Shown one piece after another: positions 46,509-59,000 of a DNA stretch of 64,000 nt; position 1 is the stretch's first letter, and every line of letters starts with the position of its first letter. Below the pieces are notes generated by a model that saw only the letters and a list, made by a program, of their open reading frames with translations, ran no database searches and was not told the origin of the DNA. Where the stretch lies: positions 1 through 64,000 of the forward strand of contig JAEUBA010000089.1 in the NCBI GenBank assembly GCA_018257865.1. The letters run 5' to 3'. This DNA comes from Stereocaulon alpinum (Eukaryota > Ascomycota > Lecanoromycetes > Lecanorales > Stereocaulaceae). The position numbers and the translations under genes were made by a program.

Positions 46509-47241
46509 AGTGATGTCGCTGTGTTGTTCATGAGCAAATTAGGCAGGCCGTACCGAAAGCTATGATAGTGTTGCTATGAGGCTTTGGTGCTGATATCGAA
46601 AAATGTGCAAGGTGAGATGAATTGGAAGAAGACGATGGAAACGTGGAAGGGTAGACGAAGCGAAAAGAAAATCACAACACTGACCCGAGGGTGGTAAAAG
46701 CTTATGAAGGGTATCGAGGCTGTTTCAAGATTGCGTGATGACGATGAGAGCAAACGGAAAATCCGAGAGCAATCTCTTGGTTGTGGAAGGAGCCAATAGC
46801 GGTGCTGACTAAATGATATAGGGGCAGCTACTTATGTGGATGGTTGTGTTGGGCGAATAGAGGGCATTATAAGCTGTCGTGAGATTGTAAGACATGTTTG
46901 AGGTCGAGAAAGTCTCGGAATATTCCCTACTAATTTGATATATAACCTTGGCAGGGGCAAGCATGGGGCTACAAGTAAAAATTGAGAACCTTCCTAAATC
47001 AAGGAGATTTACTCAGGATACTAAGTGATCTGGTCAAGTACTACACATAGTACTTGTCATTGTCCCTGAGGCCCGTCCATACAAGAGAAAATCAGTATCC
47101 GTGCGACGCATGATGTTAGAATAAGACGCGTGCATGAAACAGCTCTTCCTCCAGGCTACGATCGAATGCTATCTAGCCTCTTCCTGCGATGCTCGACGGC
47201 TACAATCACACACTCAAAGTTCTGAATCCATGAGAAGCCGT
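46509..47241. other. Spacer between members E and F
   Basis: This holds the promoter of member E and the 3' flank of F. No other feature is seen. Confidence 0.45.
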
Positions 47242-49106
47242 TCAAGGTAGCTCGCCCTCCTCGCGTTCCGCATCCACTTCACCCCAAGTCTCCCTCATCA
47301 CTGTCTCAAGATGTTGGCCACGAAGGTTGACAGTCTTCCAGTTCTCAAAACCCTCACGCCATTCAGGTAAGCGGAAGAGAGGTGGAGCGCTTCCACGCTC
47401 TTTCCACATTTGATTAAAAAATTCTTGTATATGACAATGTTGTGAAGCGTAGCTTTCACGCTTGCTGTTGGCCCATATCGAGTCAGGTGGCATCTGCCCA
47501 GTTTGCTCAAACATGTCGATGCGAGTTAACTCAAGAGCTCGGTTGACAGCCCATTGATCGCCAAAGTCGGTGAACCGACCGTATGGAGCGATGTAGCGAT
47601 AGTCGCCACGGTTGATCCCAGCTTCGGTCTCAGCTTTGAAGTCAGAACTGCTAGGATCGAACAACGTCACCGAGGGTGAAGTGATGCTGGTAAAGCCAGA
47701 GGCCCCGGAGCTCTTTTTTTGTGATGGCTCGAGTTTGCTTGTCTCCAAAACGTTTCCCTGTATGTCCCGCTTCCCTCGTCCGTTCGGTGGCGCTGTTGTG
47801 CTTAGACATTGAGTTCCGGCGGAATTCGCCTGCTCTGATAGTGGAGCTTCTTGCTGTTGAGCACTGATGCGCGATCCTCCAGTCGCTCGTCTACGCTTTC
47901 GACTAGAGTTGGCAGCGGGAGTGTCAACTCGATCATTGGCCATGGTACCGTTCTGGGCCATGTCGGCTTGAGCGTGTGGTATATTCAAATATGATTCGAG
48001 AGCTGCGTCAGGGGCAACCTGTGAAGCTTTTGCGGAGTGAGAGGTCCTCGTCGGACGAGGTTTCGCACCTTTGGTAGATTTTGGTAACGACTTGCCGTTG
48101 ACGGGGCCAGCATCGGTATCACCTCCAGGCGCATTGCGGCGTGTTCGCTTTGCGGGTCGTTCACCAGAAAACCCTTTCAACTCCTGGCTGCCGGCTGCGT
48201 CCCCAACGGAGGTGTGGTTGCTAGCACTCTTCGCTAGTGCCTCTTCCTTTGCGTCGCGCGGTCGCTTGCTAAGCTTGCCCTTGTTTTGTTTGTTGAGGGT
48301 GCTTAGTTCTGCCTGCGTTAGGTCCCTGAATCCTTTCGTCGAATTCACAGCTTTGCACGTGTCGGGAATGAGAGATAAGATGTAGTCATTCTTGGTACCT
48401 GTGCCTGCCCGGTTTCCCCACGAGATGAGTGCGGCTTTTGAGCGAAATCGCTGGGCCCGCTGATTGATAGTCCCAGCACGTGGAGGCTCTGTGCGGAGCT
48501 TGTTACCACCCTTGCCTGTCCAGTATGACTTCGGCATTCGAGCTGCCATATATGTCAGTATTGTTGATTCATGAGTGCGTATGAAGGGGACTTACCTGTC
48601 AGATCGTAATCAGCTACTTCACGGTTCTGGCGATAGAAATATTCAATATCTTCGCCTGCTAACTCGGTCGACGGTACTGTAGGTAAATGTGAGAAGTTTC
48701 GCAGACCATGGTCAAAGTTGTCCAAAACTATTCGATCCTCGTCCCTAACGTACCCCGTAGGCTTCTGAGTATGCTGGTTAGTACTCCGGATATGAAATAG
48801 AATGTCTGGGCGATTCTGCCTCTCAGGACCGACATCCTTATCTTTGAGGAGAAACGATGTAAAGTTGAGGGGCCCTCTCCCGAATTTGTTGCCATGCGCC
48901 TTGGTAAACGTGTACTGGCTCGGATCATCTTGCCTGAGGATCTTATCTCTAATGTCTTCAAGGCGGATAGCAGCATCCCAATTGCCTGTCATAGGGTTCA
49001 TATACTGCAATCGGCCATCCGGAAGCGTTCGGGTGATACCAGAGTCTCTAGGCTTGTTGTTCTCTCCACAGGCAGGATTGGTAGGATGTTTTAGGAGTCG
49101 AGACAT
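47242..49106 (-). CDS. Array family member F (two-domain)
   Basis: Exons 48596-49106 and 47242-48542 (53-nt intron, GTAAGT...CAG, phase 1, directly before ARMP) give 603 residues. N-terminal domain: LLKHPTNPACG, DGRLQYMNPMTGNWDAAIR, LEDIRDKILRQDDPSQYT, AHGNKFG, NFTSFLLKDKDVGPERQNRP, RIVLDNFDHGLRNF, DIEYFYRQNREVADYDL, AGTINQRAQRFR, ALISWGNRAGTGTKNDYILS and LIP. The linker is charged, with RPAKRTRRN and SSRKRRRATGG as likely nuclear signals. C-terminal domain: DYRYIAPYGRFTDFGDQWAV, RALELTRID, RESYASQHCHIQEFF, WKERGSAP and LPEWREGFENW. This is the cleanest two-exon model and a good reference sequence for the family. Function unknown. Confidence 0.8.
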
Positions 49107-51916
49107 CTTGGATAGATGTGTTTTTTGATATGGAGTGGGTAAGTCCTGATTTGTGAAGATATGTTAGCAACGAGACTTCGAATATGGTGTGGTGAAGGTA
49201 GAAATTGAGCTCCGGAATGCAAGAAGAGAAAGGGCATCAGGATAGAACACACAAGTTGTACCGGAAAGTGTTGACCTAGAGATAGAAGTGTTTAGCTTTA
49301 CTGCAGGGTTACTGAGACCGGGACAAGAAAGAAGGTATGTGTTAGATAGGTGTGTTCAAGCCAAGTAGTCAGTTTATCATTGTTTGTGGTCTGCAGAAGG
49401 TGTGTTTTTGAAGCAGTCTCCGGCTTAGCAGCTACCGCACTTCTAAAAACGGTATAGGTAGGAACGCTTGAGAGACTGGGATGTCTAGTGTGCCATAGAG
49501 ATGAAGCTTGAAAGATGGTACATCCGTCAAATTGAGAAGCCAAGAAGCCAGGGATGAGGCTGGAAGTAAACAATAAAGGCTATGCCTGACCAACAGCAAT
49601 AGGCTAAGAGCTCTATAACTGAACCCGGTGTTGATGCGGGTGTCCATGTCGGACAGAGCAGGGAATGTTCTCTACTAAAGTTCTTAATAGCGGGGGCAAT
49701 GATCTAGAGCGGACAAGGTTTGCGTCAGAGGCAAATATTCTCGTGAGGGTCACATCGAATATGTGATATTGCCAAGACTTTGAACCCAATGAGTGCAGCT
49801 GTGTCGATGATCGTGAATTCTTTTAAGAATCGAAATAGTTGCCCCACTTATAGCAATTTCGGCCGGCAAATTAGTATCATCAGATTGAGGGGCCAGGACC
49901 CTTAACCAGGTTCCGGAACCTCACTGTCAGTGCTTCCTACCTCAGAGGTGCTTCTGTATATCTCGGACATGGCTTTTCGCCACCACGTGTTCTCCGATGA
50001 TGATGGTTTCAGAGTCTGCCCCTGGTGGCTTGGTCTTATCTCCACAATGCAGAGCCTGAGAAGTGTACGCTTTCTTGCAGTCAACAGCTATTAGGTCGAA
50101 CAAGGGCCCTGAGCTTCGTCTTTCCCCACTAGCGTAGTATATAAGGCACCATCAAGATCCTCGACACGTGGGCCTATCGCGTGGTAGTCCAATGGGTTCC
50201 CGTTCCTTCCAAATGAGCGTCAAATATCCGTATTCGGGCAATACATTGTATGTAGTGACATACCTGGCACTTTCAGTCCCCGTCTAACTGCCTTAGATCG
50301 CACAACAGCGTCTACGCTGCCATGATGCAAACAGCTCCTTGTTTCCATATCGAAAGGAAGGGTGTTCAAGGTAGCAACAGGTATATGTATATATATGTCT
50401 ATCCACATCGTCCCAAGTACTCTCACTTTCCCTGATCGGGCGGGAAAGGGGGTCTTTCGGACCATCATCTCCACAAATAGCATTGAAATATCCCCACGGT
50501 GCCTTCTGAATTGGCACACAACGAACGAGTATCCTGCGGTCCACTGGAACTCCTCTTCAGAGAGAATCCTTACCACCAGAAATGATGAGAGTGCCTTTGT
50601 TGCAGCTTCGATCATCTTTTCGTACAGTGATTGCTTTAGCATATTCCCCCATTGTTTTGTCTTGTTGCGCAATCTGCATGGGTCGGGGTTTGCCTCTAGC
50701 AGACAAACTATGACAGGCACGTTCAAGCAGAATAACAAGGAGTCATGTCATGGAATAAGTGTGTAAACAATGAAAGTCTTGGTAGTGGATGATAGACTTT
50801 GTACGTCTAAGCCAGACGATGAGCAATCTGATTGCCTCCCATCACGATGGTAATGTCGTCCATAGGCCAACCTTATCATAGACACTACTTGTAATCGCCA
50901 CCAACCGAATTTAGTCATGATACATGGCAAAATCAAACCTCAAATTGTGGGGATCAGGCGGCCATTCATTCATTCATTGGCCTTTCTATCGAATTGTCCA
51001 CATGTATTTCATCAGCAGATCATTATACATGCCAACATCAAGCAAAGACTCTCGTCAAGCGGGATTGTAGACCATAGGCCCCAAAGAGGAACCATTTTTG
51101 ATTGCACTAAAACCGACAGCTTTGGCCCTGTTGAGAAGCAGTAGTCGGACTTGACAACATCGACAACTCTCACGAAAACCACATGTACTTCAGTATCAAA
51201 TACTGAGAGATGACCAGATGTAGTCATTAGACCAAACCCCAGTGCGTAAGAGGAGCGGAGCGTACCTCTTGGCTCGACTGAAGCTCCCCTATCCGCAAGG
51301 TACTGCAGGCCTTCGGAGTCCACTCTGTGGCTTCTATGTCACCCCCCTCACACGTCGGCAATAGAGGCACATTGCCGAGGAAGACAGCATGAAGTACTGC
51401 TAACAGGCGGTCTTGACGGAAAGGTCTGCTGTATCCTCTCGCTCGAGGAACCGCCAAGACTCAGCCGTTTCCGGTGCTTCTTTCAATAGGGTGATCGACT
51501 ATCCCACGTCTCATACCACAAGCAGCGACTGAGTAAGGTGAGCAGAATGTGTCGGCGAGGTATGTTATAATTACTAGCAGTGGACGACTAAGCTGAAGTA
51601 AGAGCCTCTTAAAATTGTTGGAATGGCAGGATCCGAGGGCCTTTTTGCGCGTTTCCGAGCCAAAGCCTTGATTGGATATTGCCAGGTGTGCTCTAGCACG
51701 CTCCCTCGTATGTAGACTGGATGACCGCATCAGCGGCTAGAGGGGGTGGGGTGGGGTGACCTTAGGCTAGAACCGATGTTTCCAATGCATCACTTTGTAA
51801 TCCAACAATTTCCACCACATTGCTATGATTGACTAAAAGTTGACAAATATAGTCTAGAACTTTGTAGATACTACTTCTAACATATACTAAATACGATTAA
51901 TTGCTCCCAGTCCATG
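49107..51916. other. Gene-poor interval with relics
   Basis: No intact gene can be supported. A 172-codon open frame at 50220-50738 (-) and short frames around 49902-50084 have no recognisable match. A probable transcription-factor relic is listed separately at 51240-51450. Confidence 0.4.
51240..51450 (-). pseudogene. Relic of a fungal transcription-factor C-terminus
   Basis: The fragment RLLAVLHAVFLGNVPLLPTCEGGDIEA and, one frame over, DSEGLQYLADRGASVEPRG align by eye with LIAHFHAICRGNVPLHMKW and DMDLRFLATLRSLVQSQG of the transcription-factor gene at the right end of the window. A frameshift lies between the two parts, and a GTACGC sequence follows where the intact gene has an intron donor. 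The similarity is short, so this call is tentative. Confidence 0.35.
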
Positions 51917-53005
51917 TCACTTTGAGCCAGATATTTGCAGGAAGACCACAAGGACCGCAGAGTATCTGGGGAAGTATCAGTATATGTTCGAACAGGCAAG
52001 CAAAAACGTTTGCAAAAAGGTAAAGGGATGTCGTGGGGTTGTTTATGTATCAATGAAAGCCATACCACAGAAGGATGGCGATACTCACGCAGCTGCAGCA
52101 GCCAAGCTCTCGAACGGTTTTGCTACCGTTGTTACAGATATCAAAGTAACAAAGAGCACAATGAACGCCGATATGACACCTAGTCTCTGCACCACGCCTC
52201 CTACAAAAGCCAGGATCCATAGCGGTGTGATGAGCATTGTAAGTCCAAATGACATGATGAAGACAGTCACAAAGTGGTCGACTCTTGCATCTGAAATGTA
52301 GTGAACATGCTCGTCTTTCATCACGCTATCGGAGGGGTCTTGCCGCCATAATCTAAGCAAACGGAACTGACGAGAGCGCTCTAGTAAGCGTCGAAGTGGG
52401 GTTTTTACCGCCGGAACCATCGAGAAAAGGTCTGATGATTGCGTGATGTACCTTGTTTCCGCTTCAAGGATCGCATTCGGAAAATTGTGAAACCAATTCT
52501 TCACGCTAAGGATGTCTTTACTTGGGACTTTGGGCCGTGCTCTGAGCTGGGAATGCTGAAGAACAAGTTCATCTACAAATGTTTCAGTCCTACAGGTTAT
52601 TATAGATGCGAATGATCCGGAAATGAAGCAACTGGCGAACAATGAAACCGAGAAATACTTACTATACTCTCGCAGAACGTCTTTTGCTTTCGACACAAGT
52701 AGTTTCCTCGGTGTCTGGGTCTCTTCGCGAAAGGATCCATTGTGTATATCTGGGACATCCTTCTGACGATGATGCTGATCTAATCTTTCCAGATCTTCCT
52801 CCAGAATTGTAAGCTGGTCTTGCAAATCGAGTAGAACTCGAGCACTTAGAGCCCCAAATCTTCTGAGAATAAAAAAATCTTCATCGGAAGAGACAAATCT
52901 ACTGAAGGAGCGGTAGCCAGCATATTTCCATGCTTTGGTGTCGATATCGTGTTCACTCGGTTCCCACGCTATTGGTAGATCTTGCGATAATATCGTATCC
53001 GGCAT
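51917..53005 (-). CDS. DUF6594-like fungal membrane protein
   Basis: Exons 52668-53005, 52089-52589 and 51917-51965 give 295 residues. An in-frame upstream ATG at 53173 would add 56. The body matches the fungal DUF6594 pattern: GYRSFSRFVSSDEDFFILRRFGALSARVLL near the start, a Leu-rich helix (LQDQLTILEEDLERLDQ), QHSQLRARPKVPS, SVKNWFHNFPNAI, a short KTPLRRLLERS basic stretch, and C-terminal helices (VFIMSFGLTMLITPLWILAF, then LGVISAFIVLFVTLISV). It ends PFESLAAAAAYSAVLVVFLQ, where the last exon supplies the third helix. Introns are 78 and 123 nt; the first keeps frame, so a retained form would also be open. Family function is unknown; many copies occur per genome in filamentous ascomycetes. 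Confidence 0.7.
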
Positions 53006-54575
53006 ATTTGTCAAAGAAGATGTTTGGGGAAAGTTTAGGCTTATTTTTCCGAGGAACTTAGCCTGCTCAGTGTTGTTGTAGCTGGAAGGTTTGACTGTGA
53101 GAATATCCAAGGTAAGTAGTGACGACGCTTGTGCCAAGGCACACTCATGCATTGGAAGGATTAAGGTAGACAAATACCTACCTACCTTAGGTCCTAGATA
53201 ACCTTTGCCCTAACGGCACGGCTGAATAAGCACCCCGTCAGTTGTACCAAGTGGAGGCGCAGTAAAAGCTCAGCCACCTTGCTCTAGGTATGAGCACGGG
53301 GCTCGTCTTACAGTTCATGAGTCCACTCAGTCATCCTTTTCTCGACTCCCCAAAATATCGCAGAAGCCTCATAGAACTCAGAAATCCATCATTACATCTG
53401 CACACGATGGCTGCCGAAGTTTTGAAGAGAGAGCAATTTGCTAGTGTTCCAGCACAACCACCACCTAGATTCTTCGGCAACACTACTACTAAAGACACCC
53501 AACTCACCACAGGCCTTCCGTCGAGCTTCAAAGACAACGCTAGGATACATGTTCAGACCCAACGAAGCAGCAAACATCCCTTTGAACCCCCCGAGTTGTC
53601 TTTGGCCATTGCTCCTACAGTACTGGGAACATCAACATCTACCACGACAGCACGGATGCTCCTACGTCAAAAGCTTACTGGAGTACGGTCGGCGATGATG
53701 AGACGTAATGAATGGTGGAGCATACCGTGAACGCCGAAACCTAAATCCAACATATGAAAACGCCACGGTCTCGCCAACGGTACGAAAGAAGGATATTTAT
53801 ACACGGACCTGGCCTTCGCAGGGGTCATGTAATGTACGATAAGAAGTGTGGCAGACATACCGCTTCTGAATATTGGGTGGGCACAGACTTGAAGCAAAGT
53901 CTACGGTCATTTTCCCCAGCGTTCATACCTAGAAAGCGTGGAGGCAGTCATTACCGTTAGCCATCTACGGTTGTTGCGCACAATACGATCTCTGCTGCTA
54001 TGTTATCGAGGATAAAGTGTTGAAATGAGGCAGGAGCAATGACAGCACGCGGGAAAATTCAACATGTAATGGACATGAAAGATAATGACGGGGAGATTCA
54101 GGGTCTGACGAGGGTAAAAAGACGCATTCCCGGTGGGCACATTGTTCGTAGCGAGGAAGGTGATATGGATGACCTGGTAAGGTCATGATCTTGAAGCTAT
54201 AACATTAGAGGAAATCTTTGAAATATCTGTCGAAGATCCACGACGATCATTCCTCACTATGCCCCAGATTACCAGTTGTCAAAGGAGCCGGAAACCATGG
54301 GTTCAAAGTGTAGAATACATGCATCATCTTACTCGACGAAGTGTGCCTATAGTGCTTGACCTTGCTTAGGCATCGTAGCCTAATTTCAACTGGGCAGGTT
54401 CTTCATATACTTCGGGGAATTTGTGGCTTAGTCGGCTGCGCCTGGGGCTCCCCACCATTTACTGCAACAATTTCATCAATACTCTCTTCAGCAATCAACG
54501 TTCCTTCCGAACTCGCTGAAGACGTCCGTGTGCTCGAACAGCGCTGTGGAAAAGCGTACAATATTATTTGAGAAG
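53006..54575. other. Intergenic region
   Basis: Open frames at 53290-53730 (+) and nearby have no recognisable motifs. I see no supported gene. Confidence 0.4.
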
Positions 54576-55178
54576 ATGAAAAAGCGTTGCGCAGAAGTAA
54601 AGTCTTTCACTTGTGGCGGAGAAGTTACGCGAAAGCATTTCGAGTGGACCTGTCCAGCGGAACCATCTCCCCAGTTTCTACCAGACCAGACTCCCACATG
54701 GAAAGAACAGGATGGAAGACATCCATTCAGATCATAGGTCGCCTGTCGCCACTGCACAAAGTATCGCACGGCTTGTCATGGAGCGGACACCGAGGTTGAC
54801 GGACGCTGTACCCAGTGCCGTAAGGACGGACTAGAGTGCAGCTTCAGGACTTCACCTGAGCCAGACGCCCGAAATCACGAGGATGTCCGTCAATCACTGC
54901 ACCCGTACGCAGATCTCACTGGGTCAAAACCTGGAGTAGTACCAAAACCGGAGTCGCGTGCCTACGGCCTTCCCCTGCTGCATTTCCATGATAATAGCCA
55001 TGGCTTCGGTAGAAGATCAGATTTGGTTACCTTGTGGATCAAGAAATCGTTCAGCAGGCTAGTAGAATTTGCGAAAGGCAGTAAAGGTGGAAAACACAGA
55101 TCTCAAGGTAACAGTAGTCGACGCCGTAAATACGACTCCGAAGGTCTAACTCCCCCAGCGAGTTCCCTTAGCGCTTGA
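54576..55178 (+). pseudogene. Orphan Zn2Cys6 DNA-binding motif, in-frame stop
   Basis: From 54738 to 55178 an open segment without its own start encodes a full Zn(II)2Cys6 cluster, ACRHCTKYRTACHG then GRCTQCRKDGLECSF (C-x2-C-x6-C-x10-C-x2-C-x6-C), and about 110 polar residues before the stop. In the same frame upstream, an ATG at 54576 opens a 53-codon segment (MKKRCAEVKSFTCGGEV...), which ends at a TAG (54735-54737) directly before the cluster. Either this is a pseudogene with one nonsense change, or an intron (candidate donor GTAAAG near 54597, acceptor ATCATAG at 54737) joins MKKRCAE to VACRHC. No fungal transcription-factor domain follows. Either way it is a short, orphan DNA-binding module. 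Confidence 0.5.
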
Positions 55179-56012
55179 ACGTTTTCTCCGCGATCACGGC
55201 TTCCAAGAGAGGGATGTCGCTCTAGGGAATAGTGCTGCACGCGGGACGATACCTCTCATCCTCGTTGCTTCTGAGAGGAATCTTAATTTACATGCTCATT
55301 GAGACAGTAACGTTTCGCCACCAATTGCTCTGCTAGGTCTTTCACGTTCAACATGGAGCAGAAATTGCCCTTGGACATATAGGGTCACCGGTCTAGCTGC
55401 TTCATTAGTATATGTGTTCAGCGTAATATATAAAATGTATTGTTCACTCGCTGTCTGATTTCAAGGTTGCTGGTACCCTTAGGAAAAGTTTCATACGCAC
55501 TTCATTTAACTGGATCGTCCCTGATCCAAGATCATATGCAAACATCCAAAGCCTAGTCTAGCGCCACAACTTAAGTGATGTGTAAGGTACAGAGATTGAG
55601 TCGACTGATACCTTAGTGGATGTGAACTGCTAGCTGCAGTGCTAGGTACAATATTCTGTACATCCAACCCACTTGCCTTATCTCTCAAAGAGAATGGCTG
55701 GTCGGTGGATTTGCTATCATGACTATCATGCAATTATCTTGGGTAAGATGTCTCTCGCGAGGTACTCACTACAATTCACATGCTGATTCCGAGGTTTTCA
55801 TCTGCATGCAGATCTACTATCAAAATCATGTGCGAAACTAAATTTTCCAGGACTTCGCTTGGCCCATATGATTTGAGCCCTGCATGTGAAGATATGCATA
55901 TATTAACTGCGTTCTCCCGCTCTTTCACCCACACTTACATGCCAGGATCTCGATACCTGCACGGAGCAACGTTCACTAACCTCTACATTGAAGACTTCGG
56001 CTCTCCATAACC
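55179..56012. other. Promoter region of mucin gene
   Basis: No gene is supported. The last 100 bp before the mucin start are CT-rich (for example 55915-55940), as in fungal 5' leaders. Confidence 0.45.
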
Positions 56013-59000
56013 ATGACTTTTAATCCTCGCTCGCTTATATGGGCTCTCATCTTCGCCTTTATCTACATCTTAGGTGCTATCACCCACGTTTCTGCCCTAC
56101 CCTCCGCTATTATTGACTCCAAAGCCCCCTACATCTGCTACGGCAGCCAGCGCTTCTCCGCCACCGATCTCAAAGCCACAAACTGCGATGTCATTGTTGG
56201 CTCGACATGGCTAGATGGCACTGACATTGAAACAATCGTACGACTGGACAAAAATCATTACTTCATCAGTAATGGTGAACACTGGCTCTACCTCAACGGC
56301 AGTGTAAGAGTCGACCCGTATGGTGACCTTGATACATTGGAGCCGACTAGCACTGGCAGGGTCACCCTAACCTTGCACCCTACCGTAACAATCCAGCACA
56401 CGGATACCACCAAGTCCGCGAATACCACGATGGAGTCACATACCATGATCGAGTCGCATACCACAAGGAAGACTATTATGCGATCATCAGGGCCGTCTCA
56501 TATTGCACCGGCCTCTTCCTCAACGCCCTTGATTCCTTCCACAATGAAGCACTCTACAGCGGACTCACTTGTTGTTGCTTCGCACACCTTGGTCCTTCCA
56601 ACAACTGCTCATGCTCCTTCGATGACTTCGCCAAGCTCTTCAAGCACTCTTAACACGGATTCTCTTTCGTTGACAGGTAGTGAGTCAAGTCGTCAGAGCA
56701 AGTCAAATACACCCTCAGGTTTGGTCACAAAGTCTCAGACTTCAACGGTGTTGGTCATGTCAACGGTACTAGCTGGTCGACCTCCGCAGTCCAACCAACA
56801 GTCATCTCAAGGTAAGCCCTTGACTGTTGTCACGCAGACTAAGAACTCAACGGTAGAAGTCATTCCAACCATCATAGCTGGCGAATCACCACATCCTCAT
56901 CACCGTCCATCTCAAAGCAGACCCTTGACCCTTGCCCAACACACATTTAACTCTACAGCGCAATTCAACGCGACAAGTATAGCTGGCAAAACTTCGTACT
57001 CCGCTCAACAGTCACCTCAAGGTAAGCTCTTGACCGTTGTCACGCAGACTAAAATTCCAACGGTAACAGTCATTCCAACCACGATGGCTAGCAAATCACC
57101 GCAGCCTCATCACCATCCATCTCCAAGCAGACCCTTGACCCTTGCCCAACACAGTTTCAACTCTACAGCGCAGTTCAACGCAACAAGATCAGCTGGCAAA
57201 CCTTCGTCCTCTGGTCAACATCCATCTCAAGGGAAACCCTTAACCATTACCCAAGCGATTCTTAACTCTACAGCACAATTCAACGCGACAAAATTAGCTG
57301 GCAAAACTTGGTACTCTGCTCAACAGTCCACTCTTGTCACAGAGACTCTCACCTCAACAGTGCAACTCATACCAACTGTGTTAGCCGGTGGGCTACCGCA
57401 GTCTCATGGAAATCTATCTTTGATCGTTGTGAGTGCTACATCCACAATTAAAATTCCATCAACGGAATCTAGGCATTCTAGGACGACAAGTTCCGTGAGC
57501 ATTACAACCACAAGAGCCATTCACTCCCTGACCACTGGGCATTCTGAGGTGACGTCTTCTGGGAGTGATCAAACCACTTATGAGATTCCTTCAATGACCG
57601 CTGGGCAGTCAGAGGTGACGGTGACTTCGTCCCTTCTCACCACAGCCACAGGCTCTTCGACTTTGGCCAGTATCTTGAAGGCGTCCAGAAGTGATATTGT
57701 TGTATCAATTGTGACCCCGGTCTTATCAACGACGATCAATGATGCCGTCGGGCTCAAGAGCGATACTGTATCGACTATGGTTGCAAGTTCGTCACGATCA
57801 GTCATAGTGTTAATCGTATCAGGAAGTAATGCTGTGTCGACGGTGGTTCCAGCCTCATCAACAACAGCTATGGATCCACCTGAGCCATCTCTTGTCACGG
57901 AGTCTCCCACTTCGACAACGCAACTTATATCGACTGTTTTAGCCGGTGAGGTACCGCAGTCTCATCGAAAGCCTGAAAGTGGTACCGAATTGACTGTGAC
58001 CGCGACCTCATCATCGACAACGGAGAGCTCATCCGAGAGCCAAAGTGATACTGTACTGACTATAGCTCCAACATCATCAACGACGACCAGACCTTTATTC
58101 CATGCCACAAGTGATGTCGTATCGACTACGGCTCCAACCGCGGCCACGCATACGATGAGGTTATCCCAAACCATAAATGATGCTGAATCAACCGTGACTA
58201 TTGTATCTCCAAAGTCGACCAGTACTTCAATTGAGTCGAAGAGTGATTCTGGGTCGACTACGGCCCCAAATTCACCCACGCACACCAGGAGCTTAGTTGA
58301 AACAACAACTGATGCCGAGTCATCATCGATTACAGCATCCTCAGATTTGACGAGTAGCTTAGTTGGAACCATAGGTGACACCGAGTCGACGTCAACTATG
58401 GCATCCTCAATTTTCACCACGAGTTTGGTTGGAACCATAATTGACGCCAAGCCAACCTCGATCACAGCATCCTCAGATATGACCAGTGCCTTGGTTGAGT
58501 CTGGGAGTGATACCGTATCGACGACGGTTCCGACCTCCTTGACACACACTAGGAAATTATTCGAGCTCACGACTACTACTGAATCAGTCCCAACGTATAC
58601 TAGGAAGTTATTCGAGCCCACAATCAGTACCGAGTCAACCCCAACGCACACTAGGGAGTTGTTCGAGCCCATGACTAGTACTGAATCAATACCGAGCTCG
58701 TCAACTCAATCATCTCATTCCATTAGTGTGACTGAATCACACTCGCGTACTTCGTCTTGGACGACTCAAAGACGCTCTCACTCAACTTCGGGTGTAGATG
58801 CAACTACGGCGCCCTCCTCAACCCGACAACCGCCAACCCGACAACCACCAAGCCACACAAGTACAAGTACAGATGCCTATGATCCTAGACCTACCGAACG
58901 CTATGTCCCAAATAACTGGGTCCCACAAACCCATCATAAGAAGAGAATCGCCACACTCGGGGCTATCGTTCTCGGCGCGACCATTGTTGGTGGTGGAATC

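Noticed and set aside
50220..50738. 172-codon open frame (-)
   Set aside because: No domain recognised; alternative frames in the same stretch are also open. It could be a relic, but I cannot support it.
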